Source of the DNA: Xanthoparmelia taractica
Taxonomy: Eukaryota > Ascomycota > Lecanoromycetes > Lecanorales > Parmeliaceae
DNA: 64,000 nucleotides
Assembly (NCBI GenBank): GCA_033085395.1
Contig: JANQBS010000072.1
Location: forward strand, 62,001-126,000
Direction: 5' to 3'
Positions 32,399 through 44,221 of this stretch are shown here, in pieces; the stretch's first letter is position 1; every line of letters begins with the position of its first letter. The notes under the pieces were generated by a model. It was not told the DNA's origin, searched no databases, and saw only the letters and a program-made list of their open reading frames with translations. The position numbers and the translations under genes were made by a program.

Positions 32399-34846
32399 AT
32401 GCTGTCTCATCAGACCTCGAATCTTATCCCAGGACGCCACCAACGACAGAATTCGACGCCCACGGTATTCAACACTCCCAAGACCCTTCTTCCTGCAACA
32501 CAGCGACACCATGAGTCACATCGGCGAGGTCTAAGCATAGACCAACCAGTGTCTAGCATCCGAATACACGATGATCTTCTCCAGCAGGACGAAATACTTA
32601 CCGAGGATGAATACATTAATCGACAGCGACTAATCCAAGCACTATTGCGAGACGTGCAGCAGCAGCGCTCAACGGCTCGACCGGGCCATGAACAATTGGA
32701 AACACTAACGCCAACAATCCATCGACATCAATCTTTAAGCAACATCCAGCAGGCGCCATGTCAGGAACATGGTACTGGATTCTTTATGGACAACCAACCA
32801 AATACCCTAATGACAGCTTGGGAGAACAGCAGCATCCAACAACAATCGCTAAAGGACGAAACCAGCAGTAATACCATGGATATGTTTCAATCTTTCGACT
32901 CGACCACTTCCGCTGGATACCTCGACGGCTTCGGAATAGGACACGACGGATACAAAGGAAACAGCCAACCTAATGAATTGACGGACACAAAGGTAATGCC
33001 ACACGGCATACCATCACCGGATAACCCGCAGAGACCTCCCACTGGAGACGGAACTCAGCGACCGTGTACGCCTTTAAGTCAAATGAGAACGAGTCAGTGA
33101 AAGCTGTTACCATGAGTCTTGACAGGAGACGCTAATGGCTATGCAGATTGCTTTCCAATAACCCCAGCAACGACTCCATTCTCACAGATTGCACACCCAA
33201 CCAAAGCTTTGCAGAGCCGTACTGCAGAACCTTCTCCTACTCGAAGAGATCCAAACTTGACGATCAAAGCCTCTCATGCGATGCAGCGTGGAACTTCTTG
33301 TCAAGACAACTTCGCCGCAATGAGGCAAGGTGCTATGAGCACTGATATTCCATCTCCTCCTTCAACAGCACCATCCGAAGGACGACAGCGAAACTCGGCT
33401 GACATTGCAGCTTTCCCTCAGCCAAATTTCATGAACATGTCGAACTTAAGGATGGACATCCCTGGTAGCACTGGTGGGTATAATGCTTCGAATTACTCAC
33501 CCATGTCCAACGCTGTTTGCTCCGCCATTTCGTCATTCCAATCTTCTCCAGAGATGGCGAACATGACATTGTTCGAAGATCTTAACATTGGCGTCAATGG
33601 CCAACTCATTGCGACGAAGCTATCAGAACTACCTAGCTCACAAAGCGCGGATGAGCTTGCGGTCTGTCCTTCTCCCACGAAAGAGGAACGGTACGCAATG
33701 TCCCATTCCATGTCGGAGAATGAACCAGAAGATTGGATTGAGACAGGTGTGACCTGTGACGAGATCGCCTCTTTCATTGGATGGTCAGAGAACGACAACT
33801 TATGGAAATGCCTGTACCCAGAATGCAACAAGAAGTTTGGCAGGAAGGAGAACATCAAGTCTCACGTGCAGACTCACCTTGGCGACCGCCAATTCCAATG
33901 CAAAGATTGCCTCAAGTGCTTTGTTCGCCAGCACGACCTAAAGCGGCACGCCAACATCCACAGCGGTGTTAAGCCATATGCATGTCCTTGTGGCAAAGGG
34001 TTCGCAAGACACGATGCCCTAACTCGACACCGACAGCGTGGCATGTGTATCGGTGCATTTGAAGGTACGCCGAAGAAAGTCATCAAGCGTGGGAGGCCTA
34101 AGAAGCCGAGACCTGATGCCGAGGAGAGACTCGAGAAGTCGGCAAAAACGCGTCAGAGAGTGCTTGAGAAGAGATGCCTCGGAGAGTACGCTTCCTCGGC
34201 GTCTGGCTCATCAGGGTCCTCATATCCTAGTCCAGAGCAACTCTTCGATGATATGGACTTTACCGCATCCAGTCCTACTCGTGGCCATGGTTTTGTGCAA
34301 CAAATGACAAGCGACATCTCTGGAGACTTCTTTTCACACACTCCACCCACTTCGCCAAGCTACAGCACTGGGAATTGCTTTTCATCCCAGCATTCCCAAC
34401 ATTCGCACACCCCGAAGGCCATCAGCGTGAACCCTTCCCCGAGGTATACAGGAGTCCCCGAAGAGCAACATGATTTTCGGGAGCGCAACTCCAAATCCCG
34501 AAAGAGCTCGACAAGCTATTTCGGTACTCCTCCAGAGCTGGAACTCTCTTCTCCGTCGCCAGCAGCGTCAAAGTTCTTTGACTTTGAGGGCAGCTCTGAT
34601 GCCAAGTCTTCCCAGTCAATCCCTGCACCTTTTGAGGACCGTCTAGATTTCTTCACCAGAGACTTCGACTTGTCATCCACATTGACTAAGGGTGATCCTC
34701 AAAAGGAGGCGAACACCGAGTTTCACGATTTCTTCAACGCAGAGCTCGAGATGACAGGCTTTGATGGTAGGTCGGTGCCAGAAAACGCCTACGAGGACGC
34801 CTTTAACTCAGGTGACCCCTTTTCCACCGACTTCTTCGGCAGCTAA
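32399..34846 (+). CDS. C2H2 transcription factor of the Swi5/Ace2 type
   Basis: A DNA-binding regulator related to yeast Swi5/Ace2, which act at mitotic exit and in daughter-cell wall genes. Two exons (32399-33092, 33147-34846) give 797 residues. The N-terminus MLSHQTSNLIPGRHQRQNST and the segment RRGLSID are followed by Gln-rich regions. A conserved-looking RPCTPLSQMRTN/CFPITPATTPF spans the intron. Three adjacent fingers lie at about residues 470-560: WKCLYPECNKKFGRKENIKS, FQCKDCLKCFVRQHDLKRH and YACPCGKGFARHDALTRHRQ (the third a C2HC variant), as in Swi5/Ace2. A basic KRGRPKKPRP follows. The 54-nt intron contains GCTAATG as branch point and one in-frame stop. The C-terminus is acidic and Ser/Pro-rich. 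Confidence 0.88.
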
Positions 34847-36881
34847 AGTCTGAGATGGAAGGACCGACAATAGCATCTCGCGGACAATACATATTTCCAA
34901 CCAAGGATGCTCTTAGCGTTGGCGTTGGAGGACAATATGCAATGGGAAAAAATCTTTAGATGTGGAATGAGAATGGCGCTTGTACCACTGAGTTCGCAGA
35001 AGTTTCTCGTACCGAGATGGATCTTCGATCACTTTTCAACCAATGTCTTCCATACTGGAGATACAGCAAACATTCCTTAAGCCTATTTTCGCAATGTTTT
35101 CCATGCTTCATTGTCACAGACAGACAAATCATGTACCTTGAGTGGTAGACAGGAAGCAGATACAGCATCAAATACATTGCGTCTTATATATTTGCCCAGG
35201 ATTGTACTTGATGAATGTGTACGAAGGATGCATTAGATATAGTAACAGGACTGTTGTGTGGATAGCCTTGATAGCTGCCAAGGTGCTGTGTCTTCCTTAT
35301 GCCAAGAAAGACGCACAACATAAAACACGGTAGGGCTGAAGTTGCGCGTTTCAATATCACCATTAAGACTTTTGCATCGTTATTCTTATTATTGTTCTAT
35401 AGACACCCGCTCCCACTACCTTCCTTTCCTAAATTCTTTGCGCCTTCTTCCTTACCTCCCTTCTCAAAGAGACCAAAAGCCTGCGAACAATGACCTGGTC
35501 TCGACCTAACATGATTCAGATAGCAGCGTGGAGCAAGAGCTGGACTCGGGGCGCGGGAGGCCACGCAAACACTCTTTGGCTGAGTGGAGAGTCTGGGTGG
35601 ATCGTGCGTATCTCGGCAACTTAGACTTGCTTGGAGACTGGAAGAAGAGAACGGGGCCGCAGGACGACGTTATTTGACAACGTTCCACTCTTGATATTTC
35701 AGAGCATTTCCAGTTCCCTGGATACTTGTTGTTAAGGTCAATATACGGGCGTATAGACATAAGATCTCATATGAGCCGCCTTCAATTCTTTTCCCCAATA
35801 ATTTTGCATATCCAGAATTGTCGTTCTTAGAGTCTGGTAGGAGACAAAGCCCACCGATCACTTGCGATCGAATTTGCCCAATCCAAGGGAGAGAAAGATT
35901 CATAACTGGGAGCAGGATGGAACATGCGGATCCTGGATCTTTGAGTGCCGATATGGCCCACAGAAGGGCTCTTTCCGTACGACCTCGTGCTTTGTACCAT
36001 AAGGTACGGGGAAGGCCTCTCTTGATATTGTGCCGAGGCTGAATGAGAACTTCTATGACAGAGGCTAGCAGATATCATCCCTCCAAATCTGCTCCGCAGT
36101 AGTAAGTGACGAAACCTATCTCCCATGTCATTGTCTTGATGGGCTCACGGTGCACCAAGCGACATCCGCCTTGTGGATATACGGGCTTTCATCCAACTCG
36201 AATCCGACTTTCATACAGCCTTTCCTCTTTATTCTTGAACTCTGTTGCCTCCTCGCCCTATACAGTGCTTACACTTACAGCACGACGTGACCTTCTTTTG
36301 CAGTAGAGCCCCATAATGTCTCGTCAACTCTAATTCTTTCACGAAGGTTCGATGGCATATGGAACAGGTGTGGGAGAATTCTTCCCTCGGTTGATGAGCA
36401 GAGTATTTGACAACATATACATCATCATGGACTTGTCCTTGGGAGACAGGTGATTGCGTAGATAATCATTAGCATATTTCGTAGTCAATCATATCCGCGT
36501 TCAGCAACAGGGTAGTTCGCACAGGGTCTATGAAGGCTGAACCCCTCGGCCATCGAACTGGTGGAACTGTTTTTGATTTTATGGCTGCTGGAACCTGGGG
36601 CGGGGTTGTCGACGGTCAGGAATGTACATCTTGGCAATACAAATTCCTCATGATGCAGTTCCATTGCTCCAATTTCTTTGGCCAACGCGTAAAAGGTCCC
36701 TATTACTGAAGGCAATCCTTATAATCCGTGGAGAAATGTCGTCGCCCATTTTCCCCCAATTTCTCGGAAAGTGCCAAGACGGGACGGATTTACTTTGATT
36801 CCAAGGACTTCTTAGGTCGCACTTTCATGACAGTTATTTTACACGAGTCCCCAAAGTTGATGAATCAATTCCATTCATATC
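34847..36881. other. Intergenic stretch of 2 kb
   Basis: The 3' flank of the zinc-finger gene and upstream region of threonine synthase. Short minus-strand open frames at 35506-35903, 35827-36126 and 36485-36715 do not join into a recognisable protein. No RNA or repeat is seen. Confidence 0.35.
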
Positions 36882-39229
36882 ATGGCGAATACCTCACCAG
36901 GCAGGACGCATACACGTGCACAAAGCTACCTCTCATCCAGAGGTGGTGACTATCACGTATGCCTCCGCAACGAGCGGTAAATCTTAGAAGCCGGCTAACA
37001 TTTCCTTAGCTTTCATTTGAGACTGTTGTAATGAAAGGACTTGCCGCAGATGGTGGTCTTTTCTTACCTGAGCAAATTCCAGTTGTACCAGATTGGGTGC
37101 GTCCCTTTGGCCGTCATTCTTTAGCATGAATTTCCCTTGCAAAACGATCTCTATTGACTCCAGAGTTTTTGATATACATTGGAGCTAATGCCAGATCACA
37201 TCAGACAAGATGGAAAGACTTATCATATGCTGACCTGGCCTTCAACATTTTCCGCTTATACATCTCGACTAGCGAAATCCCTGACGATGATCTGAAAGCC
37301 ATCGTCGACCGAAGTTACTCGACTTTCAGGGCGCAGGGCATTACACCATTGGTTCCCCTGCAGGATAGTTTGTACACTCTCGAACTTTTCCACGGACCAA
37401 GCTATAGTTTCAAAGATTGTGCGTTACAGACAACCGCGCTCGGTTCATTAATTTGACAGGTTGTTAGGCGCACTGCAGTTTCTTGGTAATCTTTTTGAGT
37501 ATTTTCTTCTTCGGAGGAACAAAGGGAAGCAAGGGAAAGGTAGGTTGAAAACAATGCTCTGAGCACCATCCTCCCCGCAAACCTTAGTGCTTTATGTGAC
37601 TATTAGCAGACAGATATCATTTGACGGTCGTTGGCGCAACGAGCGGCGATGTAAGCGTCTCTCTCTTACCAAAGATTTACAGAAAACTTATTAAACACAC
37701 ATAGACTGGATCTGCGGCGATTCATGGTCTCCGTGGCAAAGCAGATGTGTCAGTATTTATCTTGCATCCGGAAGGCCGTATCAGCCCCTGCCAGGAAAAC
37801 CAGATGACCACTGTCTTGGATGGCAATGTCCACAATCTGGCGGTCAGGGGCACATTCGACGATTGTCAAGTGAGCATTGAATGAAATTGAGGTGACTGCT
37901 CACAAGCTAACAGTTGACTAGAATATTGTCAAGGCACTCTTCAACGATCCTTATACGAACCAGACCTTGAAGCTAGGTTCAGTCAACTCCATAAATTTCT
38001 CGAGAATCTTGGCACAAATTGTTTATTATTTTCGATCTTATTTTTTGCTTGCTCAGATATCCTCATTCAACATTGGAGACAAGGTGAAGTTTACAATACC
38101 AACCGGAAACTATGGTCCGTGGTCCTTTTTGAGGCCTCATGAGAAGGAGTATCATACCTTCTACGGCATGATGTCTGACAAAAGTGTTAGGCAACGTGCT
38201 TGCGGGCTACATCGCTACAAAGATGGGCCTGCCCGTGGATAAGCTAGTCGGTATGACAATCCCTGGCTCCCTGCAATAAATCCGGTAGCATTCAAAGCTT
38301 ACTTGTTCCCAGTGGCGACGAATGAGTATGTGTAACCTCGTGCCTTTTTCTTTCCACGTTTTCTCAAGCCTTCTAGCTCTTTTCCTCCAGTAATTGGGAG
38401 AAGGTTTAACTTGAGATCCATGTCTTGGCATTTGTGTGACTTATTTTTGTGACAATCCCTAATCTTCATTCAAGGAACGATATACTAGATCGATTTTGGA
38501 AGACTGGTCGGTATGAAAAGAAACCAGTCTACGATGGAGAAGCAGAAGGCGGTTTGGAGGCCGACGGTGTGAAGGCCCACGCGGAAGGTTGCAAGGAAAC
38601 TTTGAGTCCCGCCATGGATATATTGGTGTCAAGCAACGTCGAGAGACTCATGTGGTTTCTAGCAAAAGGGATGTATTACATGTTTTGAAATCTTCACTTT
38701 GTCGTTTTCGTACTAAGTGGCTGCAGATTCTGCATCAAGGGCCGGTTTGGATGATGACCTCAGCAAGAAGCAAGCTGGGCGAGAAGTCTTGGCCTGGTTC
38801 CAGACGCTGAAAGAGACGGGCGGTTTTGGGCCTGTACCCAAAGAAATCATGGAAGATGGACGTTGTACATTTGAGAGCGACCGCGTTAGCGATCAGGAGA
38901 CCTTGGAGACGATCAAGTTTTGTTATAAGGAGATTGGCTACGTGCTCGACCCTCACACGGCAGTTGGTGCCACGGCTGCAAAGAGATCCATCTATCGGAG
39001 CGGTCCGCATATGCCTCACATCTCCATGTCAACCGCCCATCCTGCGAAATTCTCACAGGCTGTCCAGTTGGCTCTCAAGGACGAGAGCAGCTTTGATTTC
39101 GACAAGAGTGTGCTTCCTCCGGAGTTGCATCGTCTTTCACAGATGGAGAAGCGTGTCAGATTCGTGGAGAATTCGTGGGAAGTAGTCAGAGAGATTATAA
39201 AGAAGCAAGTTACAGAAGATAAGGAATAG
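36882..39229 (+). CDS. THR4: Threonine synthase (THR4)
   Basis: A PLP enzyme converting O-phosphohomoserine to threonine. I infer eleven exons. Exons 1-9 are 36882-36956, 37010-37096, 37205-37418, 37468-37539, 37610-37650, 37705-37869, 37922-38114, 38191-38250 and the 13-nt 38313-38325. Exon 10 starts at 38475 and exon 11 ends at 39229. Joined, they read YLSSRGGDYHLSFETVVMKG, LAADGGLFLPEQIPVVPDW, RWKDLSYADLAFNIFRLYIS, the PLP-lysine motif SFKDCALQF, VVGATSGDTGSAAIHGLRGK, HNLAVRGTFDDCQNIVKAL and the split IPTGNYG/NVLAGYIATKMGLPV, DKLVVATNEND. The exon 10/11 junction near 38670-38745 is uncertain. The best join gives AKGM or AKGMYYM followed by AGLDDDLSKK. With that reading the enzyme is intact. 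Confidence 0.85.
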
Positions 39230-39690
39230 AAAGGCGTAATTGATTCTCCATCATATTGCGGGCATACTGCCCTTTAAGTCTTGTTAGCCAGATCCGTATC
39301 ATATTGACCCGACCAGTGTCACATTGACAACACGTGATATGGTGAAGAGACCTTGTTTCGCCGACTGAATTTTTCATTGACCATCTGCAAGCACTCAAAT
39401 GCTCAAGTCCAGATTTTCTGCAGCCAACTTTGCACTGGAGGCCAATACTCCCGCACTCGCTCAGCACTGCTACGAGGCACACTACGGAGTACTGCTCAAC
39501 ATTTGACCCACAAGACAAATAAGCGAACGACTGTACTCTACTCTTCTAGACACCTCTGTGTCCCGAAGATGTCGAAGGTAATTTTGAAAATTGAAGGGAA
39601 GCGGTTCTATTCTATGTTCGAAGACAGCTGATGGAATTATTTCAGATGAGGTACTCGTACCTAGGCGAAGTACTGTCAAAGACACTAGAC
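39230..39690. other. 3' flank of threonine synthase
   Basis: It lies between the THR4 stop and the left end of the inverted-repeat element. No gene is visible. Confidence 0.35.
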
Positions 39691-39730
39691 TTACTCGTTA
39701 ATCCTAGGATATGCACAATTAGGGCTAGGG
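39691..39730 (+). repeat. Left terminal inverted repeat
   Basis: The 40-bp arm begins TTACTCGTTAATCCTAGG and ends in the telomere-like AGGGCTAGGG. It is identical to the reverse complement of 40738-40777. Confidence 0.9.
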
Positions 39731-40737
39731 TTAGCATCACCAAAATGCCTACATCTCATCAATTGACCTCTGCTTAAGTCGCATCACTATTTAGTATATT
39801 TCTCACTAAAGAATCTTACCCGTTAAGTAAAAATTAATAGAATCTTTAGAAGTAAAATTATAAAAAAAAAAAATTAAGTGACTAGAAAGCTCTATAATTG
39901 CACTTCTTATATATAGCGCTTCAGGACGACTAAACTATGTCAGAAACACGTCTTTATTCGACTTATTAATAAATCTCAGCGCGCGAGATTTATTTAGAAG
40001 AATATAATGCGATAGAGTGATAAGGCGAAGTGTGATATGGGCTCGTAACGTAACTTTATCTCTTATTAATTTATGCTACTCGTAGTTAATTTAAATAATA
40101 CTAATAAAGAAGAAGAAGAAGAAGAAGAAAAAGAGATCGTTAATTAACTATAAGAAAGAATTATTAAAAAGAGGTGATTTAATTGCAGATAGATAGTTGA
40201 ATAATAAAAGAATAATTAATTACTAGCGTCTTTTTTTATTGCTAGCAACATTAAAATATCTAGATATCTAGATATCTATTAAGTTATCGTTTTTTAGATC
40301 TTATTGATCTCTTACTTCGTAAAAAGACCGATACGACTTCTTCTTCTATTACTTCTTCTTCTATTACTTCTTCTTCTTCTATTACTTCTTCTTTTTCTAT
40401 TACTTCTTTTTCTACTATATTCTTTATTATCTTTTTAATAGCCTTCTTATCTCTTTTATCTTATTCGTCTCGTCTATCTCTTTTATCTCGCTGTTATAGC
40501 TATAATAAAGTCTCTTACGATAAGATCTTCTGTGATAAAGTCTATTAAAAGCGATAATAATAGTAAATATTATTATTATCATTACGAAAAATCAAGGCAA
40601 TAGGAATTAAACTTATAGTCTAGTGTGGCAACTGGAACGGCCTTTCAATTAGATTATACGGCCTCGAATAATAAGAACGTTCTATTCCAGTAGATCTATC
40701 AAAAGAATTCAAAAAAGGCAGTATTTTGGTGGGCTAG

Positions 40738-40777
40738 CCCTAGCCCTAATTGTGCATATCCTAGGATTAACGAGTAA
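40738..40777 (-). repeat. Right terminal inverted repeat
   Basis: The mirror arm of 39691-39730. On the plus strand it ends GGATTAACGAGTAA. Confidence 0.9.
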
Positions 40778-41555
40778 AGGAGACTGCTTTGAGATGGAAT
40801 TTACTTGATAAGAGACGAGACATGTGAAGTGGAATGTTTGCTACAAAGGCTGACTGTGCTGATGCCGCTGCTGCTGCTGCTGACGATGATGATGATTAAT
40901 CGTACTAATATTTTTATCATGAGCATGGATTGTACTGGGTAGCATTGATTATTCTTGAAATTTGCAGCGGGAGCGACTCATATAAGGTACTTTAGCTTGG
41001 AGCCGGACCTGCCGCTGAGATTGCTTCTCAGCTTTTGCTTATAATTATTTATTATCATTAATAATAATCCTAAAGGATTCTCTCTTGACTCTGACTCTGA
41101 CTTGAGATAACCTGCCTTTTTTCTTTTCAACTGACGGCAAAAAAAAAAAAAAAAAAAAAAGAGAGAGAGAGAGAGAGAGAAGAGAAAAAAGAGGAAAGAG
41201 AACGAAGAAAGTAATAATCAGAGCTTTCTCCGCAGAATTCTTTTCTTCGCCTTGACTTGACGTTTTCGGCTTCTTGTTAGCCGAATTGTCCGCCATTCAA
41301 AACATCGGAAAGTCACTGATCCTCCGCAGAACCTACACCAAATTACAATTCCCTCCCTCTCTTCCACCCACCCTCTCACACCAACCTCTCCACCTCTTCT
41401 TCTCCATCTTCTCACGCCCTACCCTCCCCCCCCCCGGTCTGCTCTCCCTCTGCGGAGGAGGGAAAGGAAAAGGAAAAGGTTGTCGCGGTTATAGCATAAG
41501 CAAAAAGCACGAGGCTCATCGCCTCCCCGGCATTGCTTCGCCAGGCCTCTGGATC
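40778..41555. other. Upstream region of AUR1
   Basis: It holds CTG and GAT trinucleotide runs near 40867-40898, the poly-A/GA tract listed separately, a pyrimidine-rich leader (41330-41445) and a run of ten C at 41426-41435. No gene is visible. Confidence 0.4.
41139..41181. repeat. Poly-A tract followed by a (GA)n microsatellite
   Basis: Twenty-two A (41139-41160) are followed by ten GA units (41161-41180). A long homopurine strand like this, about 375 bp before the AUR1 start, may exclude nucleosomes. Confidence 0.9.
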
Positions 41556-43022
41556 ATGAGGAAATCTACTTTTACTTCACGGAATGATTCCCAAAACTCC
41601 TACTCCAAATTCCTGTCACCCTTCTCCTGGCCTCCTTCAATACCCACCATAATCCCCCATCGCATACGAAGGAAATTGCGCTCAAAAGTGCGGAGCAGAC
41701 AGTCGCCTTCAACATCCCTCGGCCGCCTGGAGACCTCCTTCTCGCCTGCCGACACCATCAAATCGCTACGCTCACATCGATGGTCATTCTACGATGGACA
41801 ATACCTTATCCTCATCATACTCGCAATCTTCTCCCTATGCATCATACCATCGCCCGGCCCGTTTGTTAAGACTGCGCTTGCGACTCTGATCATTACTGCC
41901 CTCATACTACCCGTCACCCGCCAATTTCTCCTCCCTTCTCTGCCTATATGGTCATGGCTTGTTTTCTTTTATGCTTGCAAGTGAGGACCCTTCCTCTTCT
42001 GCTGTTTGCCCCCATCTGTGTCCACCCCCGATGGGTGGCTCCCTGGACTGTTGCAGAGTACGAGCCCTTCTCTTGGGGAAACGGGCTGACTTGTCCTCTC
42101 CCAGGTTCATCCCCAGCACTTGGCGCCCTCCAATATGGGTCCGCGTTCTCCCAGCGCTCGAGAACATATTCTACGGGGCCAACCTGAGCAACATCCTCTC
42201 GGCACACAAGAGCACCTTCCTCAGTATCATCGCATGGCTGCCTTATGGTATAATACATTTTGGAGCGCCAGCCGTATGCTCAATCATCATGTTTGTATTT
42301 GCAGCCCCCGGCACGGTGCCTATGTTTGCCAAAAGCTTTGGGTGGATGAACCTTATTGGTGTGACCATACAGTTGACATTCCCATGCTCGGCGCCGTGGT
42401 ACGAGAACATGTATGGGCTCGCGCCCGCCAACTATTCAGTGCGCGGCTCGCCAGCAGGATTGGCGGCTATTGATAAGCTCTTTGGGATCCCACTGTACAC
42501 ACCTACCTTCACCGGGTCACCCATGGTGTTCGGCGCTTTCCCTTCTTTACATGCGGGAAGCGCTGTAATGGAAGCTCTGTTCCTGAGCCATGTATTTCCC
42601 CGACTTACTCCACTCTTCGCCTTGTATACGCTCTGGTTGTGGTGGGCGACAATGTACCTCTCACATCATTACGCCGTGGACCTAGTGGGAGGCAGTCTAC
42701 GTGGGTCGACTGATCCAGCATCCGATACTCCTGCTTACGTACTTTAGTCTCTGGTGTCATATTCTACGTTGTCAAGTCCAAGTTCCTGCCACGTCAACAG
42801 CCAAACAAATCCCTTCGCTGGGATTACGACTTCGTAGAGGTTGGAGACGACCCAGCGGAGAAGGGCTATATAAGCCTGGATTTGGGGACAGAGGAGACTG
42901 ACGATTGGACCATTGGTTCATCATCATCAGTGTCGTCTGATTCGAGAAGCCCGATTGACGAAAGCGACTCCTGGGAAGGTGCGACTTTGGCTTCTCACTC
43001 AGGCTCTGAAGCTCAACGATGA
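41556..43022 (+). CDS. AUR1: Inositol phosphorylceramide synthase catalytic subunit (AUR1)
   Basis: A Golgi enzyme transferring phosphoinositol to ceramide, the target of aureobasidin A in yeast. Three exons (41556-41980, 42105-42700, 42748-43022) give 431 residues. A basic N-terminus leads to FSPADTIKSLRSHRWSFYDG and several membrane segments (YLILIILAIFSLCIIPSPG, LATLIITALILPV, SIIAWLPYGIIHFGAPAVCS). The PAP2-like catalytic core includes FPCSAPWYENMYGLAPANYS, VFGAFPSLHAGSAVMEALFL and MYLSHHYAVDLVGGS with the two conserved His and the Asp. The cytosolic tail is acidic and Ser-rich. The ATG at 41556 fits, but a spliced upstream start cannot be excluded. Confidence 0.93.
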
Positions 43023-44221
43023 AATCCTTCCGTCCTATGGCAGGAAATCTTCGGCACCGTCAGACGGTCGAATTTACGGCTCACGATTACGCATTATGGA
43101 ATAAGCGATCAAGCGGATGCATCTTCGTGAACAGACGACGAAGGCTTCTAAACAAGTACATACGCAGGCCCACTCTTGGATACGACCGGGCACCTCCCGA
43201 TATAATTTCTAATCCGTTGCGTTAATTGAGCCGGCCAGCAGCGCTGCAACCCATTACCGCACAGAACGATCCATCCGTCAGCTAAACATTCGCTTTTACA
43301 TGATACCTATTCGCTTTGGTAGATAAGGGTCAGGTCATTTTACATAGAGGCCGCTGCATTCGTTCAGAGATTGCGTAAACGGTTCGCATTAGTGCAATTC
43401 CAATAGAGCTACTCCAGCATGGGCATTTGGAGACTCGTGGCGAGACCACAGGCGTTTACCAAAGTGCTCCAATTATTAGAAGATGAAGTGGGTGTACAGA
43501 AAGAGAAGACGTTTCGGATGCGAAGCTCTGGCATGCAACAGGGCTCTTTTGGTTCGCTATGTACATAGCTTAACAGATGGACATTAATCCTCGCATTGAA
43601 TCTTTTGCTGGACACCACTGCGATCAGCCAGACTTCCAGAATTCCAGAATTAGCAGCAATGCAGCAGTCTGGAACCCCAGGATGATATGGTATAAAGTAG
43701 AGAACTCCCAGTCTACGAAAAAGGGTCCCTTTCTCTAACCATCAAAAAACCCAGCGCTTTTGCGTGGGCCAAACAGACCAAGTCGCGATACCTACTACTG
43801 TGACCTGTCGTAAGAGATATGTAGAAAGCTATAAAGGCCCGCAATGTCCTGTTACTATCCCTTTCATAGATCGATCTAGAAATGAGCGATGAGTTCGTTT
43901 TGAAAGATCATTGTATATATATTACTTTAGTAATTCATTGGAGCTGGAGGGGAACGCGGTATCGAATTCACTCCTTGCCTTTTACCAGAAGTGACCGTGC
44001 CGATGTCCCAATTCTCCAATAATCAATCTTTGGAAAATCCATGCTGCGGTACGCAGTTCTAATATATTTTATATTTTTGCTATGTTTTTTTGACTTTTTT
44101 TGCTTCCTTGTTTAAATCACGTATACCTTTTCCTTGAGGAGTTCGACACTTCACTTATACAGAATGATTTGGCTGACGAAGATATCTACCTCGCTTAACA
44201 TCAAACGCCGCCACCACCCCG
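43023..44221. other. Intergenic stretch between AUR1 and RSA3
   Basis: The 3' flanks of two converging genes over 1.2 kb. Several short frames occur (for example minus 43409-43618) without protein-like character. Poly-T runs lie near 44067-44101. Confidence 0.35.

Larger units (their letters stand above)
39691..40777. mobile_element. AT-rich DNA transposon relic with 40-bp perfect terminal inverted repeats
   Basis: The first 40 bases (39691-39730) and the last 40 (40738-40777) are perfect reverse complements. They begin TTACTCGTTAATCC, and weaker similarity continues inward for about 15 bases to CACCAAAAT. The outermost bases could include a TA or TTA target duplication. A TA site would fit the Tc1-mariner/Fot1 superfamily, which is inference. 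The 1-kb interior is strikingly AT-rich, has stops in every frame, carries long TTC/GAA-type microsatellites (about 40106-40125 and 40338-40410) and has no transposase frame. It is either a non-autonomous MITE-like element or a full element destroyed by mutation, possibly RIP. Confidence 0.8.

Noticed and set aside
33093..33125. 33-nt intron in the Swi5/Ace2-like gene
   Set aside because: Too short for a normal intron. The AG at 33146 gives 54 nt, includes a GCTAATG branch site and restores the expected TPLSQMRTN-CFPITPATTPF junction.
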